This document shows positions 26,028 through 34,107 of a stretch of DNA of 41,915 nucleotides, in pieces. This stretch comes from Lachnospiraceae bacterium. GTDB taxonomy: Bacteria; Bacillota; Clostridia; Lachnospirales; Lachnospiraceae. The DNA lies in assembly GCA_017620155.1 (NCBI GenBank), contig JAFZQY010000096.1, positions 1 through 41,915 of the forward strand, written 5' to 3'. The translations under genes and the position numbers were made by a program. Numbering within the stretch: position 1 is the first letter of the stretch; each line of letters starts with the position of its first letter. The notes under the pieces were generated by a model that saw only the letters and a list, made by a program, of their open reading frames with translations, was not told where the DNA came from and searched no databases.

Positions 26028-26876
26028 TTAATGGTGATAGAGTTTCAGGATCTGCTCCACGGCGTCGTCCACCTTCGTCGTGGTCTCATCGACTTCATAG
26101 CCGATCCTCTTAATGGCTCTCATGATGTAGGTAACTTCCGGAACGCCCAGATCCATGCGCTCAAGCTCCCTGACATTCTTAAACACTTCGCCGGGCACAT
26201 CATCATAAGCTATCTGTCCGTGTTCCATGACGATGAGCCTCTCGGCATAGTCGGCCACATCATCCATCGAATGCGAAACCAGGATGATGGTCATATGCTC
26301 GTCCCTGTGAAGCCTTGATATGAGTTCTAATATCTCCACGCGGCCCTGGGGATCTAAGCCCGCTGTCGGCTCGTCAAGTATCAGGATCTGTGGTTTCATC
26401 GCCAGAACGCCTGCGATCGCAACTCTTCTCTTCTGTCCTCCGGAGAGTTCAAAAGGAGAATTGTAGAAATCATCATCGTCTACACCCACGCTCTTTAACG
26501 CTTCATAAGCGCGGAGTTCGACCTCTTTACGGTCCAGGCCCAGATTGGTCGGTCCGAAGCACACATCCGAGAATACATCGGCCTCAAAAAGCTGATGCTC
26601 GGGATACTGGAAAACGAGTCCCACTTTTCCGCGGAGAGCCTTGCGGTCATACCCCTTGGCATTGATATCTTCTCCGTCAAAAAGGATCTGTCCGGATGTA
26701 GGCTTCAGCAGTCCGTTTAAGTGCTGAACGAGAGTGGACTTGCCGCATCCCGTATGTCCGATAAGGCCTATGAACTCGCCGTCATTGATCGTAAGGCATA
26801 TGTCCTTTAACGCATGGACGCTGTGATTCGTATCGGCGCTGTATATGCAGTTTACATGATCGAGCGTCATAGACAT
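26028..26876 (-). CDS. ecfA2: ECF transporter ATPase EcfA2
   Basis: This is the second ATPase of the energy-coupling factor module, which powers uptake of vitamins and trace nutrients. Walker A is GHTGCGKST (40-48), the Q-loop is VFQYPEHQLF, the signature is LSGGQ (144-148) and Walker B ends in LILDEPTAGLDP (Asp168, Glu169). The length of 282 residues fits. The start overlaps the ecfA1 stop (10 nt). A second in-frame ATG lies two codons downstream. The C-terminal region carries the EcfA-type extension. Confidence 0.97.
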   Translation of the reverse strand: MSMTLDHVNCIYSADTNHSVHALKDICLTINDGEFIGLIGHTGCGKSTLVQHLNGLLKPTSGQILFDGEDINAKGYDRKALRGKVGLVFQYPEHQLFEADVFSDVCFGPTNLGLDRKEVELRAYEALKSVGVDDDDFYNSPFELSGGQKRRVAIAGVLAMKPQILILDEPTAGLDPQGRVEILELISRLHRDEHMTIILVSHSMDDVADYAERLIVMEHGQIAYDDVPGEVFKNVRELERMDLGVPEVTYIMRAIKRIGYEVDETTTKVDDAVEQILKLYHH

Positions 26877-27718
26877 TTCTTCAGTTCCTCCCTGAGTTCC
26901 TGCCTTGTGAGGATTCCGTCGGGAATGGGCATGCCGGCTTTCTTGAGTTCATGTGCGACCTTGGTGGCCTGCGGAACGCCTAAGTGAAGTTCCTCGAGCT
27001 TCTCCACCTGTGAAAAGATCTCCTTCGGAGTTCCTTCCATCGCGATATGCCCCTTATCCATGACAAAGATGCGATCGGAATAGATGGTCTCTTCCATGTA
27101 ATGAGTGATCAGCACTATCGTGATCTTCTCAACATCGTTAAGAGCCCTCGCCGCTCTGATGACTTCTCTTCGTCCGTGAGGATCGAGCATGGCTGTGGGT
27201 TCATCAAATATGATGCACTTGGGATGCATCGCAAGCACGCCCGCAATGGATACGCGCTGTTTCTGTCCGCCTGATAATTTGTTTGGTGAATGTTTGGAAT
27301 AATCGAGCATCCCTAGAAGTTTCAAACTCTCGTTCACACGCTCCCAGATCTGGTCTGTAGGGATACCCAGGTTCTCAGGTCCGAATCCGACATCCTCTTC
27401 CACGAGCTGACCGATGATCTGGTTGTCCGGATTCTGGAATACCATGCCGGCGCGCTGCCTGACTTCCCAGGTATTCTTCTCCTCGGCTGTCAGCAGTCCG
27501 TCAACATATACCTCGCCCTCTGAAGGCGTGAGGATCGCATTGATCTGCTTGGCGAGGGTTGATTTGCCCGAACCGTTATGTCCGAGAATGGAAATGAACT
27601 CGCCGGGCTGCACATCGATATTGACATCGTCCACGGCTCTGGTTATTCCGCTGACGTTGCCCTCATCATCTCTGCGTATATATTCATATGAAACTTTGTC
27701 TGTTCTTATGATGCCCAT
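26867..27718 (-). CDS. ecfA1: ECF transporter ATPase EcfA1
   Basis: This is the first ATPase of the ECF module. Walker A is GHNGSGKST (46-54), the Q-loop is VFQNPDNQIIGQLVEEDVGF, the signature KLSGGQKQRV, and Walker B CIIFDEPTAMLDPHG. I choose ATG 27718 (283 residues); GTG at 27724 is an in-frame alternative. A TAAAAT -10 box ends 8 nt before this ATG with TTGACT 17 nt further up, and no clear ribosome binding site is present, so the mRNA may be leaderless. It heads the ecfA1-ecfA2-ecfT-truA operon. Confidence 0.95.
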   Translation of the reverse strand: MGIIRTDKVSYEYIRRDDEGNVSGITRAVDDVNIDVQPGEFISILGHNGSGKSTLAKQINAILTPSEGEVYVDGLLTAEEKNTWEVRQRAGMVFQNPDNQIIGQLVEEDVGFGPENLGIPTDQIWERVNESLKLLGMLDYSKHSPNKLSGGQKQRVSIAGVLAMHPKCIIFDEPTAMLDPHGRREVIRAARALNDVEKITIVLITHYMEETIYSDRIFVMDKGHIAMEGTPKEIFSQVEKLEELHLGVPQATKVAHELKKAGMPIPDGILTRQELREELKKCL

Positions 27719-27726
27719 AATCACTC

Positions 27727-27755
27727 ATTTTACCCGTATGGACCGCGTTAGTCAA
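27727..27755 (-). promoter_or_regulatory. Promoter of the ecf operon, nearly touching the start codon
   Basis: On the minus strand TTGACT (27755-27750) and TAAAAT (27732-27727) are 17 nt apart. The expected transcription start, 6-9 nt after the -10 box, falls within 0-3 nt of the ecfA1 ATG at 27718. The -35 box begins 3 nt after the stop codon of the M15 peptidase gene. Confidence 0.75.
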
Positions 27756-27758
27756 ACT

Positions 27759-28835
27759 TTACGGGGTCTTCTGGAAGTGCTGATAGTCCTTGCATGAGTT
27801 CCAGTCTCCGCCCCATTTAAAACCGTGCGCCTTAAACAGTTTATAGCACAGGTCATTTTCATCGATCTTATACGGAAAAGAGGCACTCCTGTCGACATAG
27901 ATCTCGCTTCCGGCAGGGGAGATATAATCTCCTCCTCCCTCGCCTGCTCCGAATACGATGTAGGGGTTATAGAAAGGATTGATATCGATGGCCATGCCGT
28001 AAGCATGCTTAGATAACGAACTGGATCCGTCGACAACTCTGTAGTTAAAGCATGAAGTGTTGTCCGCACACATGGAAGCGGTATCGTCTCCGCCGAAGTT
28101 GTCGACCAGATATATGCTGTCTATCCGGTAATCGGATTTGTATAGCTCTGAAAAAATCTCCAGGAAGTCTTTCGAGATCTTCTTATTGCATATCAGTTCA
28201 CCTGCCTGAGTCAGACCGTTGAAGTCAACATAGAGCAGACCGACATACTCAAGATCATCATAAGATATGACCATATCGGGTGTTCCGGCGTATGAAACAC
28301 CGGTGATATAATCGCGTACTTCCTGACTCAAAGGTTCGCTGTAGAAGCCGGGCTCGTAAGTATATCGACCTTCAGGGTCAATATTCGGGTCATAGAAATG
28401 GACCATAACCGAAGTATTATATTCGGGAACGGAACCTGAATCCGCGGTTTCGGTGGATTCTCCGAGAGTTTCATTTTCGGAGGCATCGGCGTTATTGACT
28501 CCATCAGTCAGCTCTCCTTCACCGCTCTCTGCTCCGGCTTGTTCAGGACTGTCTGCGGGCTCCTTCATGGCTGCGGTTTCGACTGTCTCGGTCCCTGGAA
28601 CAGCTTCCTCACCGGCCTTAGGGATCTCCATCGTCTCCCTGTCTGGTATCTCCTCCCGGCCGTACGCTATCTCCGGATTAGCCTCAGCGTAGTCGCTGAT
28701 CGTCTCACCCAGCAGGAAATGGATGCTTAATACCGATATCGCAGTCACAAGCGCGATCATGCCCAGCCCCTGAAGAATCGGGAGCGTATATTTATTCTTA
28801 TGCAGTAAGTTGTGGATTTTGTCTTTGATTCTCAT
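27759..28835 (-). CDS. M15-family (VanY/CwlK-like) cell wall peptidase
   Basis: This membrane-anchored zinc peptidase acts outside the cell on peptidoglycan (D,D-carboxypeptidase or L-Ala-D-Glu endopeptidase). One N-terminal membrane helix (about 18-42) is followed by an acidic, Pro/Glu/Thr-rich spacer (about 50-140). The catalytic domain has SKHAYGMAID (276-285) with zinc ligands His277 and Asp284, and DYQHF with the third ligand His353. The C-terminus WGGDWNSCKDYQHF is typical of the M15 group. No ribosome binding site is visible and TAAAAT ends 9 nt before ATG, another possible leaderless start. It lies between rplQ and the ecf operon. Confidence 0.88.
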   Translation of the reverse strand: MRIKDKIHNLLHKNKYTLPILQGLGMIALVTAISVLSIHFLLGETISDYAEANPEIAYGREEIPDRETMEIPKAGEEAVPGTETVETAAMKEPADSPEQAGAESGEGELTDGVNNADASENETLGESTETADSGSVPEYNTSVMVHFYDPNIDPEGRYTYEPGFYSEPLSQEVRDYITGVSYAGTPDMVISYDDLEYVGLLYVDFNGLTQAGELICNKKISKDFLEIFSELYKSDYRIDSIYLVDNFGGDDTASMCADNTSCFNYRVVDGSSSLSKHAYGMAIDINPFYNPYIVFGAGEGGGDYISPAGSEIYVDRSASFPYKIDENDLCYKLFKAHGFKWGGDWNSCKDYQHFQKTP

Positions 28836-28844
28836 TTCTATGCC

Positions 28845-28850
28845 ATTTTA
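28845..28850 (-). promoter_or_regulatory. Candidate -10 box next to the M15 peptidase start
   Basis: TAAAAT on the minus strand ends 9 nt before the ATG at 28835. Upstream, TTGTAG lies 20 nt away and TAGCAG 17 nt away, both weak as -35 boxes. It sits just after the rplQ terminator. Confidence 0.45.
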
Positions 28851-28874
28851 CTACACGTGTGCCTGTTCTGCTAC

Positions 28875-28909
28875 AAAAAAGGCGCCGCACCTTACGATGC
28901 GGCGGCCTT
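28875..28909 (-). terminator. Intrinsic terminator ending the alpha operon
   Basis: On the minus strand AAGG-C-CGCCGCA (28909-28898) pairs with TGCGGCGCCTT (28889-28879), with one bulged C, loop TCGTAAGG, and is followed by six T. It lies 20 nt after the rplQ stop codon. Confidence 0.9.
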
Positions 28910-28928
28910 ATGATAAATCTTTTCTAAC

Positions 28929-29468
28929 TTATACGAGCTCAAGAACTACTTCCATAGCTGCATCGCCCTTACGGGGACCGATCTTAACGATACGGGTATA
29001 TCCGCCGTTACGTCCTGTATACTTGGGAGCGAGCTCATCGAACAGCTTAGCTACAAGATCGACTTCCTTGGTTGCCTTCTTGTATCCGGCACCCTTCTTG
29101 GCGGGCTTCTCGGTTACAGAGTAGAGAACCTTCATCATCTGACGTCTTGCATGAAGTCTGCTGGGAAGATCTTTCTTGATCTCCTTGCTTACCGTATCAT
29201 ATACGGTAACCTTCTTGCCGTCCTTCTCCTCTTTTACTCTCTTGCCGTCCTTATCTTTTCTTGCAACCTTAGCTTCGATGGTAACTGTCTCGAAGTTATC
29301 TTTTTCCTTAACTGCAAGAGCGATGAGTCCGTCTGCGATCTTCTGAACTTCCTTAGCCTTAGCCTCGGTAGTGATGATCCTTCCATGATAGATCAGGTTT
29401 GTTACCTGGTTACGGAGCAGAGCTTTTCTCTGGTCTGATGTTCTGCTCAGCTTTCTGTACTTTGCCAT
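28929..29468 (-). CDS. rplQ: 50S ribosomal protein L17, with lysine-rich insertions
   Basis: L17 lies near the peptide exit tunnel and closes the alpha operon. MAKYRKLSRTSDQRKALLRN and GGYTRIVKIGPRKGDAA are diagnostic. At 179 residues it is clearly longer than the usual 117-130: compared with E. coli L17 as I recall it, extra Lys/Asp/Glu-rich segments lie at about 58-100 and 120-135, between the two conserved halves. The reading frame is intact and has a GGAGCCAC-type ribosome binding site. It follows rpoA by 70 nt, a gap with two small dyads. Confidence 0.96.
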   Translation of the reverse strand: MAKYRKLSRTSDQRKALLRNQVTNLIYHGRIITTEAKAKEVQKIADGLIALAVKEKDNFETVTIEAKVARKDKDGKRVKEEKDGKKVTVYDTVSKEIKKDLPSRLHARRQMMKVLYSVTEKPAKKGAGYKKATKEVDLVAKLFDELAPKYTGRNGGYTRIVKIGPRKGDAAMEVVLELV

Positions 29469-29538
29469 TGTGTGGCTCCTTTCTACACATATATGTGCTT
29501 CTTCGGTCTTATCATATATGCTGATAAAACATTACTGA

Positions 29539-30504
29539 TTATTCGTCGCTGTCGTTCTTTAAGCTGAGTCCCATGTCCTCGAGTTTCTTAAGAACCTCGT
29601 CGAGTGACTTCTTGCCCAGGTTACGAACCTTCATCATATCGCTGGAGGTCTTGCTGATAAGATCCTCAACAGTGTTGATGTTTGCACGCTTCAGGCAGTT
29701 GTAAGAACGAACCGAGAGCTCGAGTTCATCGATGCTCTGTGACAGAACCTTGTCGTTACCGCTTCCTTCGCTGTCGGAACGGATCACAGGACCGCCGAGC
29801 TTAGCTACTTCGGAGAGATCCACGAACAGTGCGAGGTGCTCGCTTAAGATCTTGGCAGCAAGACTTACTGCTTCGTCGGGCGCAAGTGTGCCATTGGTAA
29901 CAACATCAAGTGTAAGCTTGTCATAGTCTGTGATCTGGCCTACACGGGTATTAACTACCGATACGTTTACTCTCTCTACGGGAGTGTAGATGGAGTCGAT
30001 CGGGATCACACCGATGGGCATGTCATCTGACTTGTTGCGGTCAGCGGATACATATCCTCTGCCCTTGGTGATGGTAAGCTCGATATAAAGCTTGGTCTTC
30101 TTGCCGCTTAATGTGGCAATGACCTGATTGGGGTTAATGATCACGATATCCTGATCAGCCTGGATATCAGCACCGGTCACAACGCCCTCGCCCTCATACT
30201 CGATATAAGCAACCTTGGGCTCGTTGGACTCGGAGTTGTTCTGGATAACCAGTCCCTTGATGTTCATAACGATCTCAGTCACATCTTCCTTAACTCCTTC
30301 GATGGATGAGAACTCATGAAGAACACCTTCTATCTTGATCTGGCTCACTGCGGAACCGGGAAGAGAAGAAAGCATGATACGGCGAAGTGAATTGCCGAGT
30401 GTATTACCGTAACCTCTCTCGAGGGGCTCTACAACGAATCTGCCGAACTTCTTATCCTCAGATATCTCAATATTCTTGATTTCGGGTCTTTCAAAATCAA
30501 ACAT
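29539..30504 (-). CDS. rpoA: RNA polymerase alpha subunit
   Basis: The alpha subunit dimerises to start RNA polymerase assembly and contacts activators and UP elements. The N-terminal domain begins [18 protein letters not shown] and includes the dimerisation motif [20 protein letters not shown]. The C-terminal domain (about 250-315) has [12 protein letters not shown] and [12 protein letters not shown]. The length of 321 residues is normal. It lies 22 nt after rpsD and is followed by rplQ. Confidence 0.98.
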   Translation of the reverse strand: MFDFERPEIKNIEISEDKKFGRFVVEPLERGYGNTLGNSLRRIMLSSLPGSAVSQIKIEGVLHEFSSIEGVKEDVTEIVMNIKGLVIQNNSESNEPKVAYIEYEGEGVVTGADIQADQDIVIINPNQVIATLSGKKTKLYIELTITKGRGYVSADRNKSDDMPIGVIPIDSIYTPVERVNVSVVNTRVGQITDYDKLTLDVVTNGTLAPDEAVSLAAKILSEHLALFVDLSEVAKLGGPVIRSDSEGSGNDKVLSQSIDELELSVRSYNCLKRANINTVEDLISKTSSDMMKVRNLGKKSLDEVLKKLEDMGLSLKNDSDE

Positions 30505-30526
30505 TTAATAACCCTCCTTACTGGTT

Positions 30527-31120
30527 TTACTTAGAGTACAACTCGACAATAAGCATCTCGTTTACGGGTACATCGATCTGTTCTCTGGTGGGAAGAGACT
30601 TGATTGTAGCCTTCATGGCTTCAAGATCTGTATCAAGCCATTCGGGGAAAAGTCTTCCACCGGTAACCTCTACGACATCCTTGTAACGCTGTAAGGATTT
30701 TGCTTTCTCTGAAAGCTCGATAACATCGCCGGCCTTGCACTGATATGAAGGAATGTTCACGCACTTTCCGTTAACGGTCACATGCTTATGTCCTACTACC
30801 TGACGTGCTTCTCTTCTGGTACGTGCGAAACCTGCACGGAAAACGATGTTGTCAAGTCTTGACTCGAGCATGACCATAAGGTTCTCACCGGTCATACCCT
30901 TCATACGGTCTGCCTTCTCATAGTAATTACGGAAGGGCTTCTCAAGCACACCGTATATGAATTTTGCTTTCTGCTTCTCGCGAAGCTGGAGTCCGTACTC
31001 GGAAACCTTTCTTCCGGAGCGTGTGGACTGTCTTCTGGATTTCTTGTCGTATCCTAAGAATGTAGGATCAAGATCAAGTGATCTACATCTCTTGAGGACA
31101 GGAGTCTTGTCTACTGCCAT
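30527..31120 (-). CDS. rpsD: 30S ribosomal protein S4
   Basis: S4 is a primary 16S rRNA binding protein and often represses its own operon. SRLDNIVFRAGFARTRREAR is the S4 RNA-binding domain, with GHKHVTVNGKCVNIPS following. The N-terminus, RCRSLDLDPTFLGYDKKS, lacks a Cys4 zinc site, so this is the zinc-free form. Its 197 residues are normal. It is preceded by a 137-nt gap with a strong hairpin (31178-31220), a possible regulatory site. Confidence 0.98.
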   Translation of the reverse strand: MAVDKTPVLKRCRSLDLDPTFLGYDKKSRRQSTRSGRKVSEYGLQLREKQKAKFIYGVLEKPFRNYYEKADRMKGMTGENLMVMLESRLDNIVFRAGFARTRREARQVVGHKHVTVNGKCVNIPSYQCKAGDVIELSEKAKSLQRYKDVVEVTGGRLFPEWLDTDLEAMKATIKSLPTREQIDVPVNEMLIVELYSK

Positions 31121-31177
31121 TGTTTTTTCCTTTCTGTTAATGTTTTTAGTCGTTTACGATGTCTGTCCTTCCTTCGT

Positions 31178-31220
31178 CAGGCCAGCCATGCAAATTCGCT
31201 TCGCGAAGTTTGCGGGCCTG
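31178..31220 (-). repeat. Hairpin upstream of rpsD
   Basis: CAGGCC (31178-31183) and GGCCTG (31215-31220) enclose a second inverted repeat (GCAAA ... TTTGC with TTCG ... CGAA inside). No T-run follows, so this is not a terminator. It could be a site for S4 control or an RNA-processing signal. Confidence 0.5.
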
Positions 31221-31257
31221 TTTAAGGGTTACATCTTCATCCGACACAGTGACCTGA

Positions 31258-31650
31258 TTATACGCGACGTCTCTTAGGCGGACGGCATCCGTTGTGAGGA
31301 ACGGGAGTAACATCACAGATACTCTCTACCTGAAGTCCGTTTGCTGCAAGTGCTCTGATGGCTGCTTCACGTCCTGAACCCGGTCCCTTTACGAATACAT
31401 CAACCTTCTTAAGTCCATGTACGGTTGCAGCCTTGGTAGCTGTCTCAGCTGCCATCTGTGCTGCATAGGGAGTAGATTTCCTTGAACCTCTGAAGCCCAG
31501 TCCACCTGCGCTTGCCCATGACAGTGCGTTTCCGGCATCATCAGTCAACGTAACGATAGTGTTGTTGAATGAAGCCTGAATGTGTGCCTGTCCGTGTTCA
31601 ACGTTTTTCTTGACACGTTTCTTTACTGCTTTCTTAGTAACCTTTGCCAT
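31258..31650 (-). CDS. rpsK: 30S ribosomal protein S11
   Basis: S11 lies at the small-subunit platform near the mRNA exit. [34 protein letters not shown] and the C-terminal [13 protein letters not shown] are diagnostic; 130 residues is normal. It is separated from rpsM by 64 nt containing a perfect 7-bp hairpin, and from rpsD by 137 nt. Confidence 0.98.
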   Translation of the reverse strand: MAKVTKKAVKKRVKKNVEHGQAHIQASFNNTIVTLTDDAGNALSWASAGGLGFRGSRKSTPYAAQMAAETATKAATVHGLKKVDVFVKGPGSGREAAIRALAANGLQVESICDVTPVPHNGCRPPKRRRV

Positions 31651-31680
31651 AAAACTAACCTACTTTCTAAAAGTTGATCC

Positions 31681-31698
31681 TGTGCCTCTTAAGGCACA
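31681..31698 (-). repeat. Perfect hairpin between rpsM and rpsK
   Basis: TGTGCCT, the loop CTTA, and AGGCACA form a perfect 7-bp stem. There is no T-run on the minus strand, so it is probably a processing or stability element and not a terminator. Confidence 0.5.
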
Positions 31699-31714
31699 AC
31701 AATGTTAACTATAC

Positions 31715-32083
31715 TTATTTCTTCTTGCCTGCAACGGTTCTCTTAGGACCCTTACGTGTGCGGGCGTTGGTCTTGGTCTTCTGTCCGCGAACGGGAAGGC
31801 CTTTACGGTGACGGATACCTCTGTAGCATCCGATCTCCTGAAGACGCTTGATGTTCATAGCGACTTCTCTTCTGAGATCACCTTCTACCATATAATCTCT
31901 CTCGATGATCTCTGAGATCCTCTTAACCTCGTCGTCAGTGAGTTCTCTGACACGGGTATCAGGGTTTACTTTGGCAGCTTCAAGAATCTTATTGGAACTT
32001 GTTCTGCCGATTCCGTAGATATAGGTAAGTCCTATCTCTACACGCTTGTCTCTGGGTAAGTCAATACCAACTATACGAGCCAT
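31715..32083 (-). CDS. rpsM: 30S ribosomal protein S13
   Basis: S13 sits at the head of the small subunit and bridges to the large subunit and t[23 protein letters not shown], the helix-hairpin-helix around [12 protein letters not shown], and the basic tail [15 protein letters not shown] are typical. The 122 residues are normal. GGAGGAAACAG precedes ATG. Upstream is a 133-nt gap rich in small hairpins. Confidence 0.98.
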   Translation of the reverse strand: MARIVGIDLPRDKRVEIGLTYIYGIGRTSSNKILEAAKVNPDTRVRELTDDEVKRISEIIERDYMVEGDLRREVAMNIKRLQEIGCYRGIRHRKGLPVRGQKTKTNARTRKGPKRTVAGKKK

Positions 32084-32102
32084 TTACTGTTTCCTCCATG
32101 TT

Positions 32103-32216
32103 AACTGTGATCTGCGCTTAGCGCATTCATCAAACTAATTGATAGGGGTGAATATCACCCGACCGTTTTTACGATCATCCAGACATCTGGTATCAAAAAG
32201 TATGAGCGATGGCTCA
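32103..32216 (-). repeat. Cluster of short hairpins between rpmJ and rpsM
   Basis: Four perfect inverted repeats with very short loops occur in about 110 nt: TGCGC-TTA-GCGCA (32113-32125), GGGTGA-ATA-TCACCC (32146-32160), CCAGA-CA-TCTGG (near 32180-32190) and ATGAGC-GATG-GCTCAT (32202-32217). The last one is followed on the minus strand by TACTTTTT and could act as a weak terminator just after rpmJ. Confidence 0.6.
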
Positions 32217-32330
32217 TTACCCTTGTACCTGTTTATGCTTGGGATTCTCGCAAATGATCCTTATCTTACCTTTTCTTTTGATGACTTTGCACTTTTCACA
32301 GATCGGTTTTACTGATGAGCGAACTTTCAT
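32217..32330 (-). CDS. rpmJ: 50S ribosomal protein L36, zinc form
   Basis: This 37-residue protein, too short for most gene lists, was translated by hand. It begins [20 protein letters not shown], with zinc ligands Cys11, Cys14, Cys27 and His32, so this is the zinc-containing form. GGAGGAGT precedes ATG. It lies between infA and rpsM, the usual place, and is the first gene after the promoter at 32390-32418. Confidence 0.97.
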   Translation of the reverse strand: MKVRSSVKPICEKCKVIKRKGKIRIICENPKHKQVQG

Positions 32331-32371
32331 GTTTACTCCTCCTTTCAAACTAATCCATAAGTTCCCGGCCT

Positions 32372-32385
32372 AAAAAAGCGCCGAC
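32372..32385 (-). terminator. Possible attenuator arm and T-run before rpmJ
   Basis: On the minus strand GTCGGCGC (32385-32378) is followed by six T. Its CGGCG can pair with the CGCCG of the upstream inverted repeat (32398-32412) as an alternative to that repeat's own partner, so infA read-through RNA could switch between a terminator and another fold. This is speculative. Confidence 0.3.
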
Positions 32386-32389
32386 TGAT

Positions 32390-32418
32390 ATTATATCACG
32401 CCGAAGCGGCGTAATCAA
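32390..32418 (-). promoter_or_regulatory. Internal promoter of the alpha operon with dyad-filled spacer
   Basis: On the minus strand TTGATT (32418-32413) and a perfect TATAAT (32395-32390) are 17 nt apart. Fifteen of those 17 spacer bases are the perfect inverted repeat ACGCCG-CTT-CGGCGT (32412-32398). The -10 box itself lies in the 13-nt palindrome TGATATAATATCA (32398-32386). It would drive rpmJ-rpsM-rpsK-rpsD-rpoA-rplQ. Confidence 0.75.
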
Positions 32419-32426
32419 CATATTTT

Positions 32427-32645
32427 TTATTTATCTCTCCAGATTATACGTCCCTTGGAAAGATCGTAGGGCGAAAGTTCCATAGTCACCTTGTCACCGG
32501 GCAGGATTCTTATGAAGTTCTGGCGAAGCTTTCCGCTTATGTGTGCCAGTACTACATGCCCGTTCTCGAGCTCCACACGGAACATCGTGTTGGGAAGCTT
32601 CTCAACTACGGTACCTTCAATTTCGATCACATCTGTCTTTGACAT
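32427..32645 (-). CDS. infA: Translation initiation factor IF-1
   Basis: IF-1 binds the ribosomal A site during initiation. The single OB-fold protein begins [20 protein letters not shown] and ends [13 protein letters not shown], as expected; 72 residues is normal. Its ATG lies inside the last 19 nt of map, and the ribosome binding site GGGAGGAAAT is within map, so the two are translated together. Confidence 0.98.
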   Translation of the reverse strand: MSKTDVIEIEGTVVEKLPNTMFRVELENGHVVLAHISGKLRQNFIRILPGDKVTMELSPYDLSKGRIIWRDK

Positions 32646-33430
32646 ATATTTCCTCCCTGCAGCTTTTTCCTTTCTTCCTCATGCAGCGTCAGTATCTCGG
32701 GTTCTGAATCCGTGATCAGGACCGTATTCTCGTAATGTGCCGAATACATCCCGTCACAGGTGACGACCGTCCAGTCATCATCAAGCCATTCGACTTCTTC
32801 GGTGCCCATATTGATCATGGGTTCTATCGCAAGCGTCATGCCCTTCTTTAACTTAGGGCCGCGCCTCCTCTGTCTGAAATTCGGGATATTGGGCGATTCA
32901 TGGAGATGAGTGCCTATCCCGTGTCCGCAGAGATCCTCGACTATCCCGTATCCGTACGGCGTTACATAATCGTCGATCGCTGCGCTGATATCATGAAGCC
33001 TGCATCCTGCTCTGGCCTTGGTAATCCCGGCAAAAAAAGAATCCCGCGTCACTTCTATCAGCTTCGCCGCCTCCGGTGAGATCTCTCCCACGCCGTATGT
33101 CCTGGCAGCGTCCGAATGATAACCTCTGTATATGAGTCCCGCATCCAGGCTTACGATGTCGCCTTCCTGCAAAATGCGGTCTTTGGTGGGGATACCGTGT
33201 ACCACCTCGTCGTTAACGGATACGCATATGCTTGCGGGATAACCGTTATAGTTAAGGAAGTTCGGTATGCCTCCGAGCTTTCGTATCAGCGCCTCGCCCT
33301 GTTCGTCTATGTCTGCGGTGCTGATACCGGGTCGTATGATCTGACCGAGTTCGTAATGTACTATGCCAAGGAGCCTGCAGGACTCGCGCATGTACTCTAT
33401 CTCGTCTTCGGTCTTGATATTGATAGCCAT
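32627..33430 (-). CDS. map: Methionine aminopeptidase, type I
   Basis: Map removes the starting methionine from new proteins and needs two metal ions. The ligands are Asp96, Asp107, His170, Glu203 and Glu234, all in the expected spacing (SLDAGL, GYHSDAA, CGHGIG, AIEPM, HYENTV). The length of 267 residues is slightly above the usual 250 because the C-terminus runs on through the infA ribosome binding site. It follows adk by 6 nt. Confidence 0.97.
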   Translation of the reverse strand: MAINIKTEDEIEYMRESCRLLGIVHYELGQIIRPGISTADIDEQGEALIRKLGGIPNFLNYNGYPASICVSVNDEVVHGIPTKDRILQEGDIVSLDAGLIYRGYHSDAARTYGVGEISPEAAKLIEVTRDSFFAGITKARAGCRLHDISAAIDDYVTPYGYGIVEDLCGHGIGTHLHESPNIPNFRQRRRGPKLKKGMTLAIEPMINMGTEEVEWLDDDWTVVTCDGMYSAHYENTVLITDSEPEILTLHEEERKKLQGGNICQRQM

Positions 33431-33436
33431 TTTATG

Positions 33437-34078
33437 TTAACCAAGTATCGATACTATCGCATTGAAGACATCTTTCATGTCCTGTGTACCGTCAACGGTC
33501 TTAAGGACGCCTTCAGCTGTGTAGAAATCGATCAGCGGCTGTGTCTGCGTATGATATACATTAAGTCTGTTCTGAACCGTCTCGGGCTTATCGTCATCGC
33601 GAAGGATCAGTTCGCCGCCGCATACATCACAGATGCCTTCCTTCTTCGGCGGAACATGCTCGATATGATATGTTGCTCCGCAGGTCACGCAAGCTCTGCG
33701 TCCGCCCATTCTCTTAACGATGTTCTCATCAGGCACGTCCACATCTATCGCAAAATCGATTGACTCGCCGAGTCTATCAAGCTCTTTCTTAAGTGTCTCA
33801 GCCTGAGGGATCGTTCTCGGGAAACCATCCAGAACATATCCGTTCTTGCAGTCATCCTGAGCTACTCTGTCGAGCAGGATCCTTACCGTGAGCTCATCGG
33901 GAACAAGTTCTCCCTTATCCATGTAAGCCTTGGCCTCACGCCCAAGATCCGTGCCGTTCTTTATATTTGCTCTGAAGATATCACCCGTAGATACATGGGG
34001 GATACCGTATCTTTCAGCTATCATTTTGGCCTGGGTACCTTTACCTGCACCCGGCGCACCTAACATAACAATCTTCAT
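33437..34078 (-). CDS. adk: Adenylate kinase with zinc-binding lid
   Basis: Adk balances AMP, ADP and ATP. The P-loop is GAPGAGKGT (7-15), DGFPRT lies near 85-90, and the lid carries Cys130, Cys133, Cys150 and Cys153, a zinc site as in many Firmicutes. The 213 residues are normal. It is separated from secY by a 171-nt gap holding a long inverted repeat, so its expression may differ from the genes upstream. AAGG lies 11 nt before ATG. Confidence 0.98.
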   Translation of the reverse strand: MKIVMLGAPGAGKGTQAKMIAERYGIPHVSTGDIFRANIKNGTDLGREAKAYMDKGELVPDELTVRILLDRVAQDDCKNGYVLDGFPRTIPQAETLKKELDRLGESIDFAIDVDVPDENIVKRMGGRRACVTCGATYHIEHVPPKKEGICDVCGGELILRDDDKPETVQNRLNVYHTQTQPLIDFYTAEGVLKTVDGTQDMKDVFNAIVSILG

Positions 34079-34107
34079 AATCTCTTATACCTTATTAAAC
34101 AACTTAA

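Noticed and set aside
31178-31220. Hairpin before rpsD as a terminator
   Set aside because: No T-run follows on the minus strand, and rpsD and rpoA lie downstream in the same operon.
33116-33763. Plus-strand open frame of 215 residues
   Set aside because: It is antisense to map and adk, both certain genes; it has no ribosome binding site or recognisable motif.
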